Shown: positions 15,440 to 23,747 of the stretch, one piece after another
Layout of the letters: the number at the start of each line of letters is the position of its first letter
Position numbering within the stretch: the stretch's first letter is position 1
NCBI GenBank assembly: GCA_020161245.1
Contig: JAIUOK010000027.1
Coordinates: forward strand, 1-61,943
Length of the DNA stretch: 61,943 bases
Direction of reading: 5' to 3'
Source of the DNA: Actinomycetota bacterium
GTDB lineage: Bacteria > Actinomycetota > Actinomycetes > S36-B12 > CAIYMF01
Notes under the pieces: model-generated
Seen by the model: the letters and a program-made list of their open reading frames with translations, nothing else
Told to the model about the DNA's origin: nothing
The model's database searches: none
Position numbers and translations under genes: made by a program

Positions 15440-16072
15440 GTGGCGATCGAGGGGGCCGGGGGCTGGCGCATCGAGTCGATGCGGGTGACCACCGACGGCG
15501 ACGGCCATGTGGTCGCCGTACGCGCGCAGGTCAGCGGCGACGTGCCGCCCTCGCGCGAGGTGCTGCGCGCCGTGCAGGCCGCGCTGCTCGCCCAGCACGG
15601 GCACCCCGGCGACGGCGTCGACGTTGAGGTCGAGCACCTCGACGGCCCCGACGCCCCGCAGGCCGAGGTGTCGCCGCTCGTGCACGAGGCCGCCCGGCCG
15701 GCGCGGGCCGTGCGCTTCGGCGGCCTGTCGGTGCACCGGTCCGGCGACCAGGCCCGCGTGGCCGTCGACCTGCTCGTCGACGACGAGGTCGTCACCGGCG
15801 AGGCCGAGGGCCGGGCCACCACCGCCGCCCGCCCCCGCCTCGTGGCCGAGGCCGCGCTCGCAGCGGCCGCCGACATCGCCGGCGTCGACGCCCTGCTGGA
15901 GTCGGTCACCTGGCACGTGCTCGGCCGCCACGACGTCGTCGTGGTGGTGCTGCGGGTCGAGGAGGCTGTCGGCGCCCGGCTGCTGTGCGGCAGCGCGCTC
16001 GTCGACGACGACGAGGAGCGCGCCGTGGCCCTCGCCCTCCTCTCCGCGGTCGACCGCCGCCTCTCCGGCTGA
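15440..16072 (+). CDS. Two-domain protein of unknown function, paralogue 3 of 3 (divergent)
   Basis: The 210-residue GTG-start gene begins four bases after paralogue 2. The N-terminal module has diverged: the PGV and RDIE motifs are replaced by WRIESMRVTTD and SREVLRAVQAAL. The C-terminal domain still carries RPRLVAEAALAAAAD and CGSALVDDDEERAVALALL ending in RRLSG. Divergence of only the N-terminal module suggests the three proteins share a common C-terminal interface but bind different partners through their N-termini. This is inference. A strong hairpin follows the stop and ends the operon. Confidence 0.82.
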   Translation: MAIEGAGGWRIESMRVTTDGDGHVVAVRAQVSGDVPPSREVLRAVQAALLAQHGHPGDGVDVEVEHLDGPDAPQAEVSPLVHEAARPARAVRFGGLSVHRSGDQARVAVDLLVDDEVVTGEAEGRATTAARPRLVAEAALAAAADIAGVDALLESVTWHVLGRHDVVVVVLRVEEAVGARLLCGSALVDDDEERAVALALLSAVDRRLSG

Positions 16073-16089
16073 CCCGTCGCCGAAAGCAA

Positions 16090-16120
16090 AGGACCCGGTC
16101 CCCCAGGGGGTCCGGGTCCT
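16090..16120. terminator. Terminator of the paralogue operon (shared with bL37 gene)
   Basis: The arms 16090-16104 and 16106-16120 form a 15-base inverted repeat with one mismatch and almost no loop (the centre must open). It lies 17 bases past the stop of paralogue 3 and 15 bases beyond the bL37 stop codon on the other strand, so it can terminate both convergent transcripts. Confidence 0.65.
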
Positions 16121-16135
16121 CGTCGTCCTCGACGC

Positions 16136-16210
16136 TCAGGCGTTCGGACGGTTGCCGTGGTTGGCGCCGCTCTTCTTGCGGGTGCGGCGCTTGCGGGCGC
16201 GCTTGCTCAT
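16136..16210 (-). CDS. 50S ribosomal protein bL37
   Basis: This 24-codon gene encodes a highly basic peptide starting MSKRARKRRTRKK and ending with the family signature ANHGNRPNA (usually NHGKRPN). It corresponds to bL37, the short actinobacteria-specific large-subunit protein first recognised in mycobacterial ribosome structures. From memory, that gene also lies near sigH/rshA in mycobacteria. The ATG is preceded by AGGAG five bases upstream. The gene sits 87 bases downstream of rsrA on the same strand and could be co-transcribed with sigR-rsrA. Genes this short are often missed. Confidence 0.88.
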   Translation of the reverse strand: MSKRARKRRTRKKSGANHGNRPNA

Positions 16211-16297
16211 CGGAACTCCTGAGGATGGGTCGTACGTCTGCGGGCGATCCTCCCACACGGTGCCGCTGCGGGAGAAATGGCGGCGGCCCGCCCGGGG

Positions 16298-16615
16298 TCA
16301 CTCCGACCAGCGGACCTCGGTGACGTCGGTGACCGAGGTGACGGTGAGGCCCGGCTCGGAGGTGACGGTCACGGCCCGGATCCGCGACAGGACGCGGTCG
16401 CGGACGTCGTCCGGGCACGGCTCGCAGCCGCACGACCGGGCGATGAGGACCTTGACCTCCTCGTAGACGCCGGCCTCCTGCAGGCAGGGGGTGCACTCGT
16501 CGAAGTGCTGGGCGAGGCGGGCCTTGTCGTGCTCGGACATCTCGCCGTCGAGATAGGCCGAGACCGTCTCCAGGACCTCGCTGCACGGCGTCTCGTGGGG
16601 GTTGCCGCAGCTCAT
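16298..16615 (-). CDS. rsrA: Redox-sensing anti-sigma factor RsrA
   Basis: This 105-residue zinc-containing ZAS anti-sigma factor holds SigR inactive under reducing conditions. It releases SigR when oxidised thiols form a disulfide. The zinc motif is intact: H37 and C41-x-x-C44 in HFDECTPC, with C11 and C3 upstream, the same numbering as Streptomyces RsrA, where C11, H37, C41 and C44 are the known ligands. Extra cysteines follow in SCGCEPC (62-67). Its ATG overlaps the sigR stop by four bases (ATGA), which keeps the pair in stoichiometric expression. Confidence 0.95.
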   Translation of the reverse strand: MSCGNPHETPCSEVLETVSAYLDGEMSEHDKARLAQHFDECTPCLQEAGVYEEVKVLIARSCGCEPCPDDVRDRVLSRIRAVTVTSEPGLTVTSVTDVTEVRWSE

Positions 16616-17409
16616 GACGCGCCTCCGTCCACAGCGCTGGTGGAACCGCCCGCGCCGGCCGGGATGAGGCCGCGCTCGCGGGCGTAGTCGTCGAGCAGCT
16701 CGCGCAGCTGCTTGCGCCCGCGGTGCAGGCGCGACATCACGGTGCCGATGGGCGTGCCCATGATCTCCGCGATCTCCTTGTAGGCGAAGCCCTCGACGTC
16801 GGCGAGGTAGACCGCGATGCGGAAGTCCTCGGGCAGGGCCGCCAGAGCGTCCTTGATGTCGGAGTCGGGCAGGCGGTCGAGCGCCTCGGCCTCCGCGGAG
16901 CGCAGGCCGGTGGAGGTGTGCGCCTCCGCCCGGGCCATCTGCCAGTCCTCGACGTCGTCGGTGTTGGACTGCAGCGGCTCGCGCTGCTTCTTGCGGTAGC
17001 CGTTGATGAAGGTGTTGGTGAGGATCCGGTAGAGCCACGCCTTGAGGTTCGTGCCGTCCTTGTACTGGTGGAAGGCGGAGAACGCGCGGACGTAGGTCTC
17101 CTGCAGGAGGTCCTCGGCGTCGGCCGGGTTGCGGGTCATCCGCAGCGCGGCGGAGTACAGCTGGTCGAGGTAGGGCAGGGCGTCGCGCTCGAAGCGGGCG
17201 GTGCGCTGCTCGGGGGTCTCGTCCGCGGTCGCGGTGGAGCTGCCGCCGTCGGACAGGTCCTCGGCGAGCTCGTCGGTGACGGCGTCGGCCGCCTCGTCCT
17301 GTGAGGTCATCACCAGCGAGGGTAGTGGTCCGGACGCCCCGCCGACCTGCTGCGGCAGCTCGAGACGGTCCTCCGGCACGGTGAGCACCAGCACGCGGTT
17401 CCCTCCCAC
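16612..17409 (-). CDS. sigR: RNA polymerase sigma factor SigR (ECF, thiol-oxidative stress)
   Basis: The long form has 265 residues. It directs transcription of thioredoxin and low-molecular-weight-thiol genes on disulfide stress. Region 2 runs from [29 protein letters not shown] to the [14 protein letters not shown] [17 protein letters not shown] helix. Region 4 contains [17 protein letters not shown] and the helix-turn-helix around [15 protein letters not shown]. Two starts are credible. The GTG at 17409 has AGGGGACC upstream and lies behind a SigR-type promoter. The ATG at 17310 (233 residues) lies behind a leaderless -10. Streptomyces sigR makes a stable short and an induced long isoform in the same way. 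The stop overlaps rsrA. Confidence 0.93.
   Translation of the reverse strand: MGGNRVLVLTVPEDRLELPQQVGGASGPLPSLVMTSQDEAADAVTDELAEDLSDGGSSTATADETPEQRTARFERDALPYLDQLYSAALRMTRNPADAEDLLQETYVRAFSAFHQYKDGTNLKAWLYRILTNTFINGYRKKQREPLQSNTDDVEDWQMARAEAHTSTGLRSAEAEALDRLPDSDIKDALAALPEDFRIAVYLADVEGFAYKEIAEIMGTPIGTVMSRLHRGRKQLRELLDDYARERGLIPAGAGGSTSAVDGGAS
17319..17324 (-). promoter_or_regulatory. Constitutive leaderless -10 for the short SigR isoform
   Basis: TACCCT on the minus strand lies five bases before an in-frame GTG (17313) and eight before the ATG at 17310. It fits a housekeeping-sigma promoter giving a leaderless mRNA for the short isoform. Confidence 0.5.
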
Positions 17410-17447
17410 AGGTCCCCTGGCGGGGCGGACGCCCGACCACGGGGTGG

Positions 17448-17475
17448 AACGCAGCCGCTACGGCAGGGCATTCCC
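17448..17475 (-). promoter_or_regulatory. SigR-dependent promoter (autoregulation)
   Basis: On the minus strand GGGAAT (17475-17470) is followed after 19 bases by GTT (17450-17448). This matches the SigR consensus GGAAT-N18/19-GTT. Transcription would begin near 17440, about 30 bases before the GTG at 17409, giving the long isoform and a positive feedback loop. The -35 lies two bases past the stop codon of the upstream hydrolase gene. Confidence 0.78.
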
Positions 17476-17476
17476 G

Positions 17477-18160
17477 CTACCCGTCGATCGCCCTCCGGAC
17501 GGCGTCGAGCGCGGCCTCCAGCAGCACCGGCCCGGGCTCGGGGGCGCTCTTCACGGCCTTCAGCCCGTGGTCGGCGCCGACCACCGGGACGACGACCGCG
17601 CGCGGGTCCGCGAGCGCCACGGCGTCCGGGCCGCCGAAGGAGTCGCGGTCGCCCTGGGCCACCACCACCGGCAGGCCGGCGTCGAGCGGCACGGCCAGCT
17701 CGGACCGGCGCACGGCCAGGGACGCGGCCGGGTCCTTCGACGGCGGCGACAGCGGGAAGGCCAGGAGCAGGACGCCGGCCGAGTCGAGCTGCACCGACGT
17801 CCGGCACGCGACGCGGGCACCGGCGGACCGGCCGCCGACGATCAGCGGCAGCGACGCCGATCCGCGCAGCGCCCGGCGCGCTGCGGGCACGGCCGCGAGC
17901 CAGGCGATGTCGAGCGTGGGCGGCGGCGCGGCGACCTTGCGTCCGGCCAGCACCCAGGGCTGGTCGACGAGGACCACGGAGACCCCGTGCGGAGGCAGGT
18001 CGCGGGCGAGGCCGAGCAGGTCGAGGGTGTCGGTGCCGCGGCCGGCCCCGTGGCCGAGCACGACGACGGCGCGCTGCGACGGCGCCCGGTGCACGTGCAG
18101 GCGCGCCGGGCCGGCCGGGGTCTCGACCTCGGTCACGACGGGCTGAGCGGTGCGGGCCAT
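17477..18160 (-). CDS. Alpha/beta hydrolase, KANL3/TEX30 type
   Basis: This 227-residue single-domain hydrolase has an early oxyanion segment VVLGHGAGRGTDT, a nucleophile elbow GRSAGAR (family GxSxG) with the catalytic Ser, an acid in the VVVAQGDRDSFGG loop, and the catalytic His in VGADHGLK. This order matches the KANL3/Tex30-like branch of dienelactone-hydrolase-like proteins common in actinobacteria. Substrate unknown; the protein is cytoplasmic with no signal peptide. It lies between the SRAP gene and sigR on the same strand, and a similar hydrolase often sits near sigR homologues. Its stop codon nearly touches the SigR promoter. Confidence 0.82.
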   Translation of the reverse strand: MARTAQPVVTEVETPAGPARLHVHRAPSQRAVVVLGHGAGRGTDTLDLLGLARDLPPHGVSVVLVDQPWVLAGRKVAAPPPTLDIAWLAAVPAARRALRGSASLPLIVGGRSAGARVACRTSVQLDSAGVLLLAFPLSPPSKDPAASLAVRRSELAVPLDAGLPVVVAQGDRDSFGGPDAVALADPRAVVVPVVGADHGLKAVKSAPEPGPVLLEAALDAVRRAIDG

Positions 18161-18167
18161 GCCGGCG

Positions 18168-18965
18168 TCAGAACAGGCTCGGCTGGTCGTCGGCGCTGCC
18201 GCCGCCGGCGTCGACGAGCGACTCCTCGAGCGGCAGCGGCTCGACGAGCTCGGGGCCGTTGTGACGGACGTCGTTGACCGCCGTCGACACGGGATAGGCC
18301 TCGAGGCGGCCGGGCGCGGCGGGGACGAGCAGGTGCCGCGGGTCGTCGCCGCCCCCGGCGGGGTCGAGCCACTCCTGCCAGCGGTCGCGCTCGACGAGCA
18401 GGGGCATGCGGTCGTGGATGCGGCCGACGGCGTCCTCGGCCGTGGTGGTGAGGACCGTGCAGGTCATCAGCCAGGCCTTCGGGTCGTCGTCCTCGCGGGT
18501 GGGGTCGCGCCAGAGCTCGTAGAGGCCGGCCATCGCGAGGCTGCTGCCGTCGGCGGGGCGGATGAAGAAGGGCTGCTTGAGCGGCTTGCCGCCCTTGCCC
18601 TTCGGGCCGTCCTCGGGCGTGTACCACTCGTAGTAGCCGTCGGCCGGGAGGATGCAGCGCCGCTTGGCGAAGGCCCGCTTGAACGCCGGCTTCTCCGCGA
18701 CGGTCTCCATCCGGGCGTTGATCATCCGGTTGCCGATCGAGGGGTCCTTCGCCCACGACGGCACCAGGCCCCAGCGGACGACGGCCAGCTCGCGGCGCGG
18801 CTCGGCCTGCTTGTCCTCGCGCGGCGGGCGCACCATGACGGCGTACACGTCCTTGGTGGGCGCGACGTTCCAGTCCGGCGCCAGCGCCTTCTGCGGCACG
18901 GCGACGACCTCGAACTCCTCGACCAGGTCGTCCGGGTTCTTCGCCGCCGCATACCTCCCGCACAT
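18168..18965 (-). CDS. SRAP-domain abasic-site DNA-protein crosslink protein (HMCES/YedK family)
   Basis: This 265-residue protein acts on single-stranded DNA: the family links covalently to abasic sites through Cys2 and shields them from strand breakage. The mature N-terminus MCGRY, with catalytic Cys2, is intact. Further SRAP motifs are WGLVPSW, the NARMETV block (Asn), LPADGYYEW with the active-site Glu, and the IHDRMPL His. A family-typical tail with PVSTAVNDV follows. The gene diverges from aroA and is eight bases upstream of the hydrolase gene, probably in one operon. Its position beside aroA copies the Rv3226c/Rv3227 arrangement. Confidence 0.93.
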   Translation of the reverse strand: MCGRYAAAKNPDDLVEEFEVVAVPQKALAPDWNVAPTKDVYAVMVRPPREDKQAEPRRELAVVRWGLVPSWAKDPSIGNRMINARMETVAEKPAFKRAFAKRRCILPADGYYEWYTPEDGPKGKGGKPLKQPFFIRPADGSSLAMAGLYELWRDPTREDDDPKAWLMTCTVLTTTAEDAVGRIHDRMPLLVERDRWQEWLDPAGGGDDPRHLLVPAAPGRLEAYPVSTAVNDVRHNGPELVEPLPLEESLVDAGGGSADDQPSLF

Positions 18966-19042
18966 ACCCCCATCCTGCCCGCCACCCCCGACGGGTTCCG
19001 GAACCCGGCGGAACGGTGGGGACGGGGTGTCGGGGCGGTCGG

Positions 19043-19048
19043 TAGCCT
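19043..19048 (+). promoter_or_regulatory. Leaderless -10 element of aroA
   Basis: TAGCCT, six bases before the GTG at 19055, with no Shine-Dalgarno between. This supports the GTG as both transcription and translation start. Confidence 0.5.
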
Positions 19049-19054
19049 TGCGGG

Positions 19055-20374
19055 GTGAGTCCTGACGACCATCCGTGGCCGGCGCCTGTCGCCGACGGTC
19101 CTGTGCGGGCCGTCGTGCGGGTGCCGGGGTCCAAGTCGCTGACCAACCGCGCGCTGCTGCTCGCCGCGCTGTCAGACGGACCGTCCACGGTCGACGGCGC
19201 GCTGCGGGCCCGTGACACGGTCCTCATGGGCCGCGCCCTCGCCGCGCTCGGCGTCGGCATCGACGGGCTCGACGGCCGCGACGACACGCCCGTCCGCGTG
19301 ACGCCGGGCCCGCTCACCGGCCCGGCCCACGTCGACTGCGGCCTCGCCGGCACGGTGATGCGCTTCGTCCCGCCGGTCGCGGCGCTGGCCGACGGCGACA
19401 TCCGCTTCGACGGCGACCCGCGCGCCCGCGTGCGCCCGATGGGCGGGGTGATCGAGGCGCTCGAGGCACTCGGCGTCGAGATCGACGACGACGCGCGCCG
19501 CACGCTGCCGTTCACCGTCAAGGGCCGGGGGTCGGTCGCCGGCGGCGAGGTCGTCCTCGACGCCTCGGCGTCCTCGCAGTTCGTCAGCGCGCTCCTGCTC
19601 TCGGCGCCGCGGTTCGACGCCGGCATCGTCGTCCGCCACCGCGGCGCCGCCGTCCCCTCGATGCCCCACATCGACATGACCGTCGAGATGCTGCGCGAGC
19701 ACGGCGTCGAGGTCGACGTCGACGCCTCCGACCCCACCGACGCCACGTGGCGCGTGGCGCCCGGCCCGATCCGCGCGCTCGACCGCCACGTCGAGCCCGA
19801 CCTCTCCAACGCCGCCCCGTTCCTCGCGGCCGCCGTCGTCACCGGCGGCTCGGTCACGGTCCCCGGCTGGCCCACGCGCACCACTCAGGCCGGCGACGCG
19901 CTGCGCGAGCTCCTCGCGCGGATGGGCGCCGACGTCGCGCTCGGCACCGACGGCCTCACGGTCACCGGCCGCGGGCCGCTGCAGGGCGTCGACGCCGACC
20001 TCAAGGACGTCGGCGAGCTCACGCCCGTCCTCGCCGCCGTGTGCGCGCTGGCCACCACGCCGTCGCGCCTGCGCGGCATCGCGCACCTGCGCGGCCACGA
20101 GACCGACCGCCTCGCCGCGCTGGCCCGCGAGATCACCCGGCTCGGCGGCGACGTCGAAGAGACCGACGACGGCCTCGTGATCCGTCCGCGCCCGCTGCAC
20201 GCCGGCGTCTTCGAGACCTACGACGACCACCGGATGGCCACCGCCGGCGCGGTGCTCGGCCTCGCCGTGCCCGGCGTCGAGGTGGTCGACGTCGCCACCA
20301 CCGGCAAGACCCTGCCCGGCTTCGTCGGCACGTGGTCGGCGATGCTCGGCCGCGCCGGGGGCACCGCCGCGTGA
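19055..20374 (+). CDS. aroA: 3-phosphoshikimate 1-carboxyvinyltransferase (EPSP synthase)
   Basis: This 439-residue enzyme transfers enolpyruvate from PEP to shikimate-3-phosphate in the chorismate pathway. Diagnostic motifs are [15 protein letters not shown] near the N-terminus (shikimate-3-phosphate and PEP binding), the LAGTVMRF loop in place of NAGTAMR, the KDVGELTP region and the [12 protein letters not shown] block near the C-terminus. The length is normal. The GTG start follows a leaderless promoter. The stop overlaps the rsgA start (GTGA), so the two are translated together, a pairing conserved in many actinobacteria. Confidence 0.96.
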   Translation: MSPDDHPWPAPVADGPVRAVVRVPGSKSLTNRALLLAALSDGPSTVDGALRARDTVLMGRALAALGVGIDGLDGRDDTPVRVTPGPLTGPAHVDCGLAGTVMRFVPPVAALADGDIRFDGDPRARVRPMGGVIEALEALGVEIDDDARRTLPFTVKGRGSVAGGEVVLDASASSQFVSALLLSAPRFDAGIVVRHRGAAVPSMPHIDMTVEMLREHGVEVDVDASDPTDATWRVAPGPIRALDRHVEPDLSNAAPFLAAAVVTGGSVTVPGWPTRTTQAGDALRELLARMGADVALGTDGLTVTGRGPLQGVDADLKDVGELTPVLAAVCALATTPSRLRGIAHLRGHETDRLAALAREITRLGGDVEETDDGLVIRPRPLHAGVFETYDDHRMATAGAVLGLAVPGVEVVDVATTGKTLPGFVGTWSAMLGRAGGTAA

Positions 20375-21426
20375 GCGCTCGCCGCGACCTCGACGAGGAC
20401 GACGTCCGGATCCGTCCGGGTCGCGGCAAGTCCCGCCCGCGCAGCAAGGAGCGCCCGCGCCACGACGACGCGCATCCCGCGTTCGTCACCGCCGTCGACC
20501 GCGGCCGGTTCACCGTGGTGATCGGCGAGCCCGGCGACGCCGGGCACGAGGTCTACGCCGTCAAGGCGCGCGAGCTCGGGCGCAAGGGCGTCGTCGTCGG
20601 CGACCGCGTGGCACTGGTCGGGGATGTCAGCGGCAAGCCCGACACCCTGGCCCGTGTCGTCCGGGTGGAGCCGCGCACCACCGTGCTGCGGCGCTCGGCC
20701 GACGACGACGACCCCGTCGAGCGCGTCCTCGTGGCCAACGCCGACCAGCTCGTCCTCGTCACCGCCCTCGCCGATCCCGAGCCGCGCCCGCGGATGATCG
20801 ACCGCGTCCTCGTCGCCGCGTACGACGCCGGCCTCGACCCGCTGCTCATCCTCACCAAGAGCGACCTCGCCTCCCCCGACGAGCTGCTCTCGCAGTACGG
20901 CGCGCTCGACGTGCCGTTCCTGGTCACGCGCCAGGACGGCATCGAGCCGGTCGAGGTGGAGCACGTCGTCGAGCTGCTGCGCGACCGCGTGTCGGTGCTC
21001 GTGGGCCACTCCGGCGTCGGCAAGTCCACCCTGGTCAACGCGCTGGTGCCCGACGCCGACCGCGCCACCGGCCACGTCAACGAGGTCACCGGCAGAGGCC
21101 GCCACACCTCGACGTCGGCCGTCGCGCTCGAGCTGCCGGGCGGCGGCTGGGTGATCGACACCCCGGGCGTGCGCTCCTTCGGGCTCGCCCACGTCGACCC
21201 GCAGCGCGTGATCCACGCGTTCCCGGACCTCGAGGCCGGCACCGACGAGTGCCCTCGCGCGTGCACCCACGACGAGGACGACTGCGGGCTCGGCGAGTTC
21301 GTGGCCAGCGGCGCGGCCGGCCCCGGCGGGCGCGCGCGCCTGGACTCCCTGCGGCGCCTCCTGCGCAGCCGCTCAGGCAGCGACGACGCCGCACCCCCGG
21401 AGGACGTACCCGATCTGGAGGGGTGA
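20371..21426 (+). CDS. rsgA: Ribosome small-subunit GTPase RsgA
   Basis: This 351-residue circularly permuted GTPase promotes late 30S maturation. An N-terminal OB-fold (about 45-110, ending in [14 protein letters not shown]) precedes the permuted G-motif order: G4 LTKSDL, G1 GHSGVGKST, then switch region TGRGRHTST, and G3 DTPGVRSFG. The C-terminal zinc site is present as [12 protein letters not shown]. An Arg/Asp-rich tail of ~45 residues at the start is longer than in E. coli and could touch rRNA. It starts with GTG overlapping the aroA stop. A terminator hairpin overlaps its own stop codon. Confidence 0.95.
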   Translation: MSARRDLDEDDVRIRPGRGKSRPRSKERPRHDDAHPAFVTAVDRGRFTVVIGEPGDAGHEVYAVKARELGRKGVVVGDRVALVGDVSGKPDTLARVVRVEPRTTVLRRSADDDDPVERVLVANADQLVLVTALADPEPRPRMIDRVLVAAYDAGLDPLLILTKSDLASPDELLSQYGALDVPFLVTRQDGIEPVEVEHVVELLRDRVSVLVGHSGVGKSTLVNALVPDADRATGHVNEVTGRGRHTSTSAVALELPGGGWVIDTPGVRSFGLAHVDPQRVIHAFPDLEAGTDECPRACTHDEDDCGLGEFVASGAAGPGGRARLDSLRRLLRSRSGSDDAAPPEDVPDLEG

Positions 21427-21458
21427 CGCGGCGCGCTACCGACGCCTCACCCCTCCAG
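21415..21458. terminator. Bidirectional terminator overlapping the rsgA stop codon
   Basis: CTGGAGGGGTGA (21415-21426) pairs with TCACCCCTCCAG (21447-21458), a perfect 12-base stem with a 20-base loop. The left arm includes the TGA of rsgA. It lies ten bases beyond the DUF2231 stop on the other strand, so it can serve both. Confidence 0.7.
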
Positions 21459-21467
21459 AGCGGGCCC

Positions 21468-21944
21468 TCAGGGCTCGGGGATCTGGCCGACGGTGGTGTT
21501 GTCGACGATGGGCTTCCACACCGCGGTGGCGCCCGAGTGGCCGGCGAGCACCGAGATCGCCAGGGCTCCGACGGCGGCGATGACGACGAGCACCGCGACG
21601 ACCTTCGTCAGGGTCGTGCGGCCGTCGCGGTCGCGGCGGTCGAGGAACCACAGCACCGCGACGACGACGAACAGGCCGAACGCCACGATCGGCACCTTCT
21701 CGCCCCACTCGATGTGGTCCTCGGGCCAGCCCACGCGCGAGGCGAGCTTCTCGCCCGACTCCTTGGCCACCACCGACGACCCCAGCGCGACGAACGCGCC
21801 GAGGACGACGAGCCAGCCGTACGTCCGGTCCCAGCGCTGGCGGGCGGCCACGAGGATCGCGCCGAGGGCCGACAGCGGGAGCAGCACGATGACGGCGTGC
21901 ACGACCAGCGGATGGATCGGCAGGCCGGTGATGGTGTCGAGCAT
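21468..21944 (-). CDS. DUF2231 membrane protein
   Basis: This 158-residue integral membrane protein has four hydrophobic helices (about 12-33, 42-60, 88-106 and 118-137). It opens with LPIHPLVVHAVI, whose paired His residues are typical of DUF2231, and ends with the GHSGATAVW motif. The family may bind haem or a redox cofactor through these His residues, but this is not established. The gene is transcribed against rsgA. The family is assigned with good confidence; its role is unknown. Confidence 0.82.
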   Translation of the reverse strand: MLDTITGLPIHPLVVHAVIVLLPLSALGAILVAARQRWDRTYGWLVVLGAFVALGSSVVAKESGEKLASRVGWPEDHIEWGEKVPIVAFGLFVVVAVLWFLDRRDRDGRTTLTKVVAVLVVIAAVGALAISVLAGHSGATAVWKPIVDNTTVGQIPEP

Positions 21945-22134
21945 GGGACGACGGTAGGCACAGAACCGTCGCCCGTGGGGCTGCGACGCTCGACTTGGAT
22001 GAAACTTTGACGACCGGGCGCACGCGCGTCCCCCGACCCGGGGGCTCGTGAATGGTCAGGACAGGTCGCGACGGGCCCCGACCGGTCCCCACGGCGTCGT
22101 GCGGGGGCGCGCCGGGTGACGACGCCGGCCTGGC

Positions 22135-22140
22135 TAGGGT
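22135..22140 (+). promoter_or_regulatory. Leaderless -10 element of hisN
   Basis: TAGGGT ends seven bases before the GTG at 22148, with no ribosome-binding site. Confidence 0.5.
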
Positions 22141-22147
22141 CGACGCC

Positions 22148-22957
22148 GTGACCGACGCCAGCAGCACCCCGTTCGCCGACGACCTCGCGCTCGCGCACCG
22201 CCTCGCCGACCTCGCCGACGCGATCACGATGCAGCGCTTCAACGCCCGCGACCTCGTCGTCGAGACCAAGCCCGACCTCACGCCCGTCAGCGACGCCGAC
22301 AAGGCCGTCGAGCGGATGGTCCGCGAGGTCGTGGCCGCCGATCGGCCCGGCGACGGCGTCCTCGGCGAGGAGGAGGCCGAGCTCGTCGGCGAGAGCGGCC
22401 GGCGCTGGATCGTCGACCCCGTCGACGGCACCAAGAACTTCGTCCGGGGTGTGCCGGTGTGGTCGACGGTGATCGCCCTGCAGGAGGCCGACGGCCGCAT
22501 CGTCGTCGGGCTCGTGTCGGCGCCCGCACTGTCGCGCCGGTGGTGGGCGGTGCTCGGCGGCGGCGCATTCGTGAGCGAGCCCGGCGTCGCCGGCACCACG
22601 CAGACCCGTCAGATCCACGTGAGCCGCGTGCACGAGCTTGCCGACGCCTCGCTCGGCTACAGCGAGGTGCGCTGGGTGCCCGAGGCCAACCAGGCCAAGT
22701 GGGACTCGCTGCTGCGCCGGGTCTGGCGCGTGCGCGGCTACGGCGACTTCTACAGCCACGTCCTCGTCGCCGAGGGCGCGGTCGACATCGCGGCCGAGCC
22801 CGAGCTCAACCTCTACGACGTCGCCGGCGTCAGCCTCGTGGTCACCGAGGCGGGCGGCCGGTTCACCGGCGTCGACGGCGTCGACGGTCCCGACCGCGGC
22901 TCCGGCGTCTCGTCCAACGGCGTCCTGCACAACGCCGTCATCAGCGCCCTCGCCTGA
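22148..22957 (+). CDS. hisN: Histidinol-phosphatase, inositol-monophosphatase family
   Basis: The 269-residue enzyme likely removes phosphate from L-histidinol phosphate in histidine synthesis. The Mg-dependent IMPase fold is shown by TPVSDADKAVE, the GEEEAE acidic site, the WIVDPVDGTKNFVRG signature and a late EPELNLYDVAG motif carrying the third metal aspartate. The position next to aroA and rsgA is the conserved actinobacterial hisN locus, which favours HisN over a general inositol phosphatase. The GTG start follows a leaderless promoter. In the same window the hut genes degrade histidine. Confidence 0.85.
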   Translation: MTDASSTPFADDLALAHRLADLADAITMQRFNARDLVVETKPDLTPVSDADKAVERMVREVVAADRPGDGVLGEEEAELVGESGRRWIVDPVDGTKNFVRGVPVWSTVIALQEADGRIVVGLVSAPALSRRWWAVLGGGAFVSEPGVAGTTQTRQIHVSRVHELADASLGYSEVRWVPEANQAKWDSLLRRVWRVRGYGDFYSHVLVAEGAVDIAAEPELNLYDVAGVSLVVTEAGGRFTGVDGVDGPDRGSGVSSNGVLHNAVISALA

Positions 22958-22964
22958 CCACGGC

Positions 22965-23747
22965 TCAGGCCGAGTCGAGGACGCCTTCGCGCTCGTCGTC
23001 GGGGTCCTGCGCCGGCAGCCGTCGGCCGGTGCGCGACTCCCAGAGGCGGACCAGCGTGGGGGCGAGCAGGATCGCGTAGAGGTCGAACCAGCCGTAGCCG
23101 CCGGCCGCGATCGACGGCGGGTTGCCCTGGGCCACCCAGCCCATGATCGTGTCGTAGGGCATCCACTCCCAGACGCCCCAGGCTGTCCCGAGGATCTCCA
23201 GGTAGCTCACGACGACGAACGCGCCCACGTAGGTCAGCGTCGAGCGCCCCCACTTCAGGAACGCCAGGAAGCACAGGTACCAGAAGAAGCCGAGCTGGTC
23301 GGTGCGGTCGCTGATGAGCAGGCCCCAGAAGGCCCACCCGGTCGCACCGGCGACGGCGAGCCCGATGAACAGCCGCGCATGACGTCGCACGACGTGCAGC
23401 CGGCCGAACGAGAGCGCCGCGAGGTACACCAGGCCGTGGCCCGGGAACACGTAGGCGGGCACGTGCTCGAGCCGGTAGACGTAGACGCCGAACACGCCGG
23501 AGAACACGAGCTCGATCACGGCCGCGACCGCGATCACCACGAGGGTCTGCGCCCGCACGAGGACGCTCTCGTGGGAGAGCCACCAGACCAGGAGCGCGAC
23601 GGTCACCGCGCCGAGGGCGAGCTGGCCGAGGAGGTCGGCCGACCGATCGAGCCAGAGCACCGACGGGATCCAGATCAGGGCGAGGCACAGCGCCTTCGCG
23701 TCGGTCCAGCCCCTCGTCACGCCGACCAGTGTCGCCGAGGTCGTCAC
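22965..23747 (-). CDS. Multi-spanning membrane protein paired with a cytochrome P450
   Basis: This 260-residue protein has about seven transmembrane helices. Aromatic-rich motifs such as GYGWFDLYA and GFFWYLCFLAFLKWG suggest a conserved core, but I do not recognise the family. Its GTG start overlaps the P450 stop by four bases (GTGA), so the two are translationally coupled, which implies a joint function. It might anchor the P450 or supply or export its hydrophobic substrate. That is inference. The gene is convergent with hisN, with only seven bases between stops. Confidence 0.75.
   Translation of the reverse strand: MTTSATLVGVTRGWTDAKALCLALIWIPSVLWLDRSADLLGQLALGAVTVALLVWWLSHESVLVRAQTLVVIAVAAVIELVFSGVFGVYVYRLEHVPAYVFPGHGLVYLAALSFGRLHVVRRHARLFIGLAVAGATGWAFWGLLISDRTDQLGFFWYLCFLAFLKWGRSTLTYVGAFVVVSYLEILGTAWGVWEWMPYDTIMGWVAQGNPPSIAAGGYGWFDLYAILLAPTLVRLWESRTGRRLPAQDPDDEREGVLDSA

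Noticed and set aside
14088..16072. The paralogues as LeuA (isopropylmalate synthase) regulatory subunits
   Set aside because: The fold similarity is only a guess from strand/helix order. No leucine-site glycine motif or LeuA catalytic gene is adjacent, so no function was assigned.
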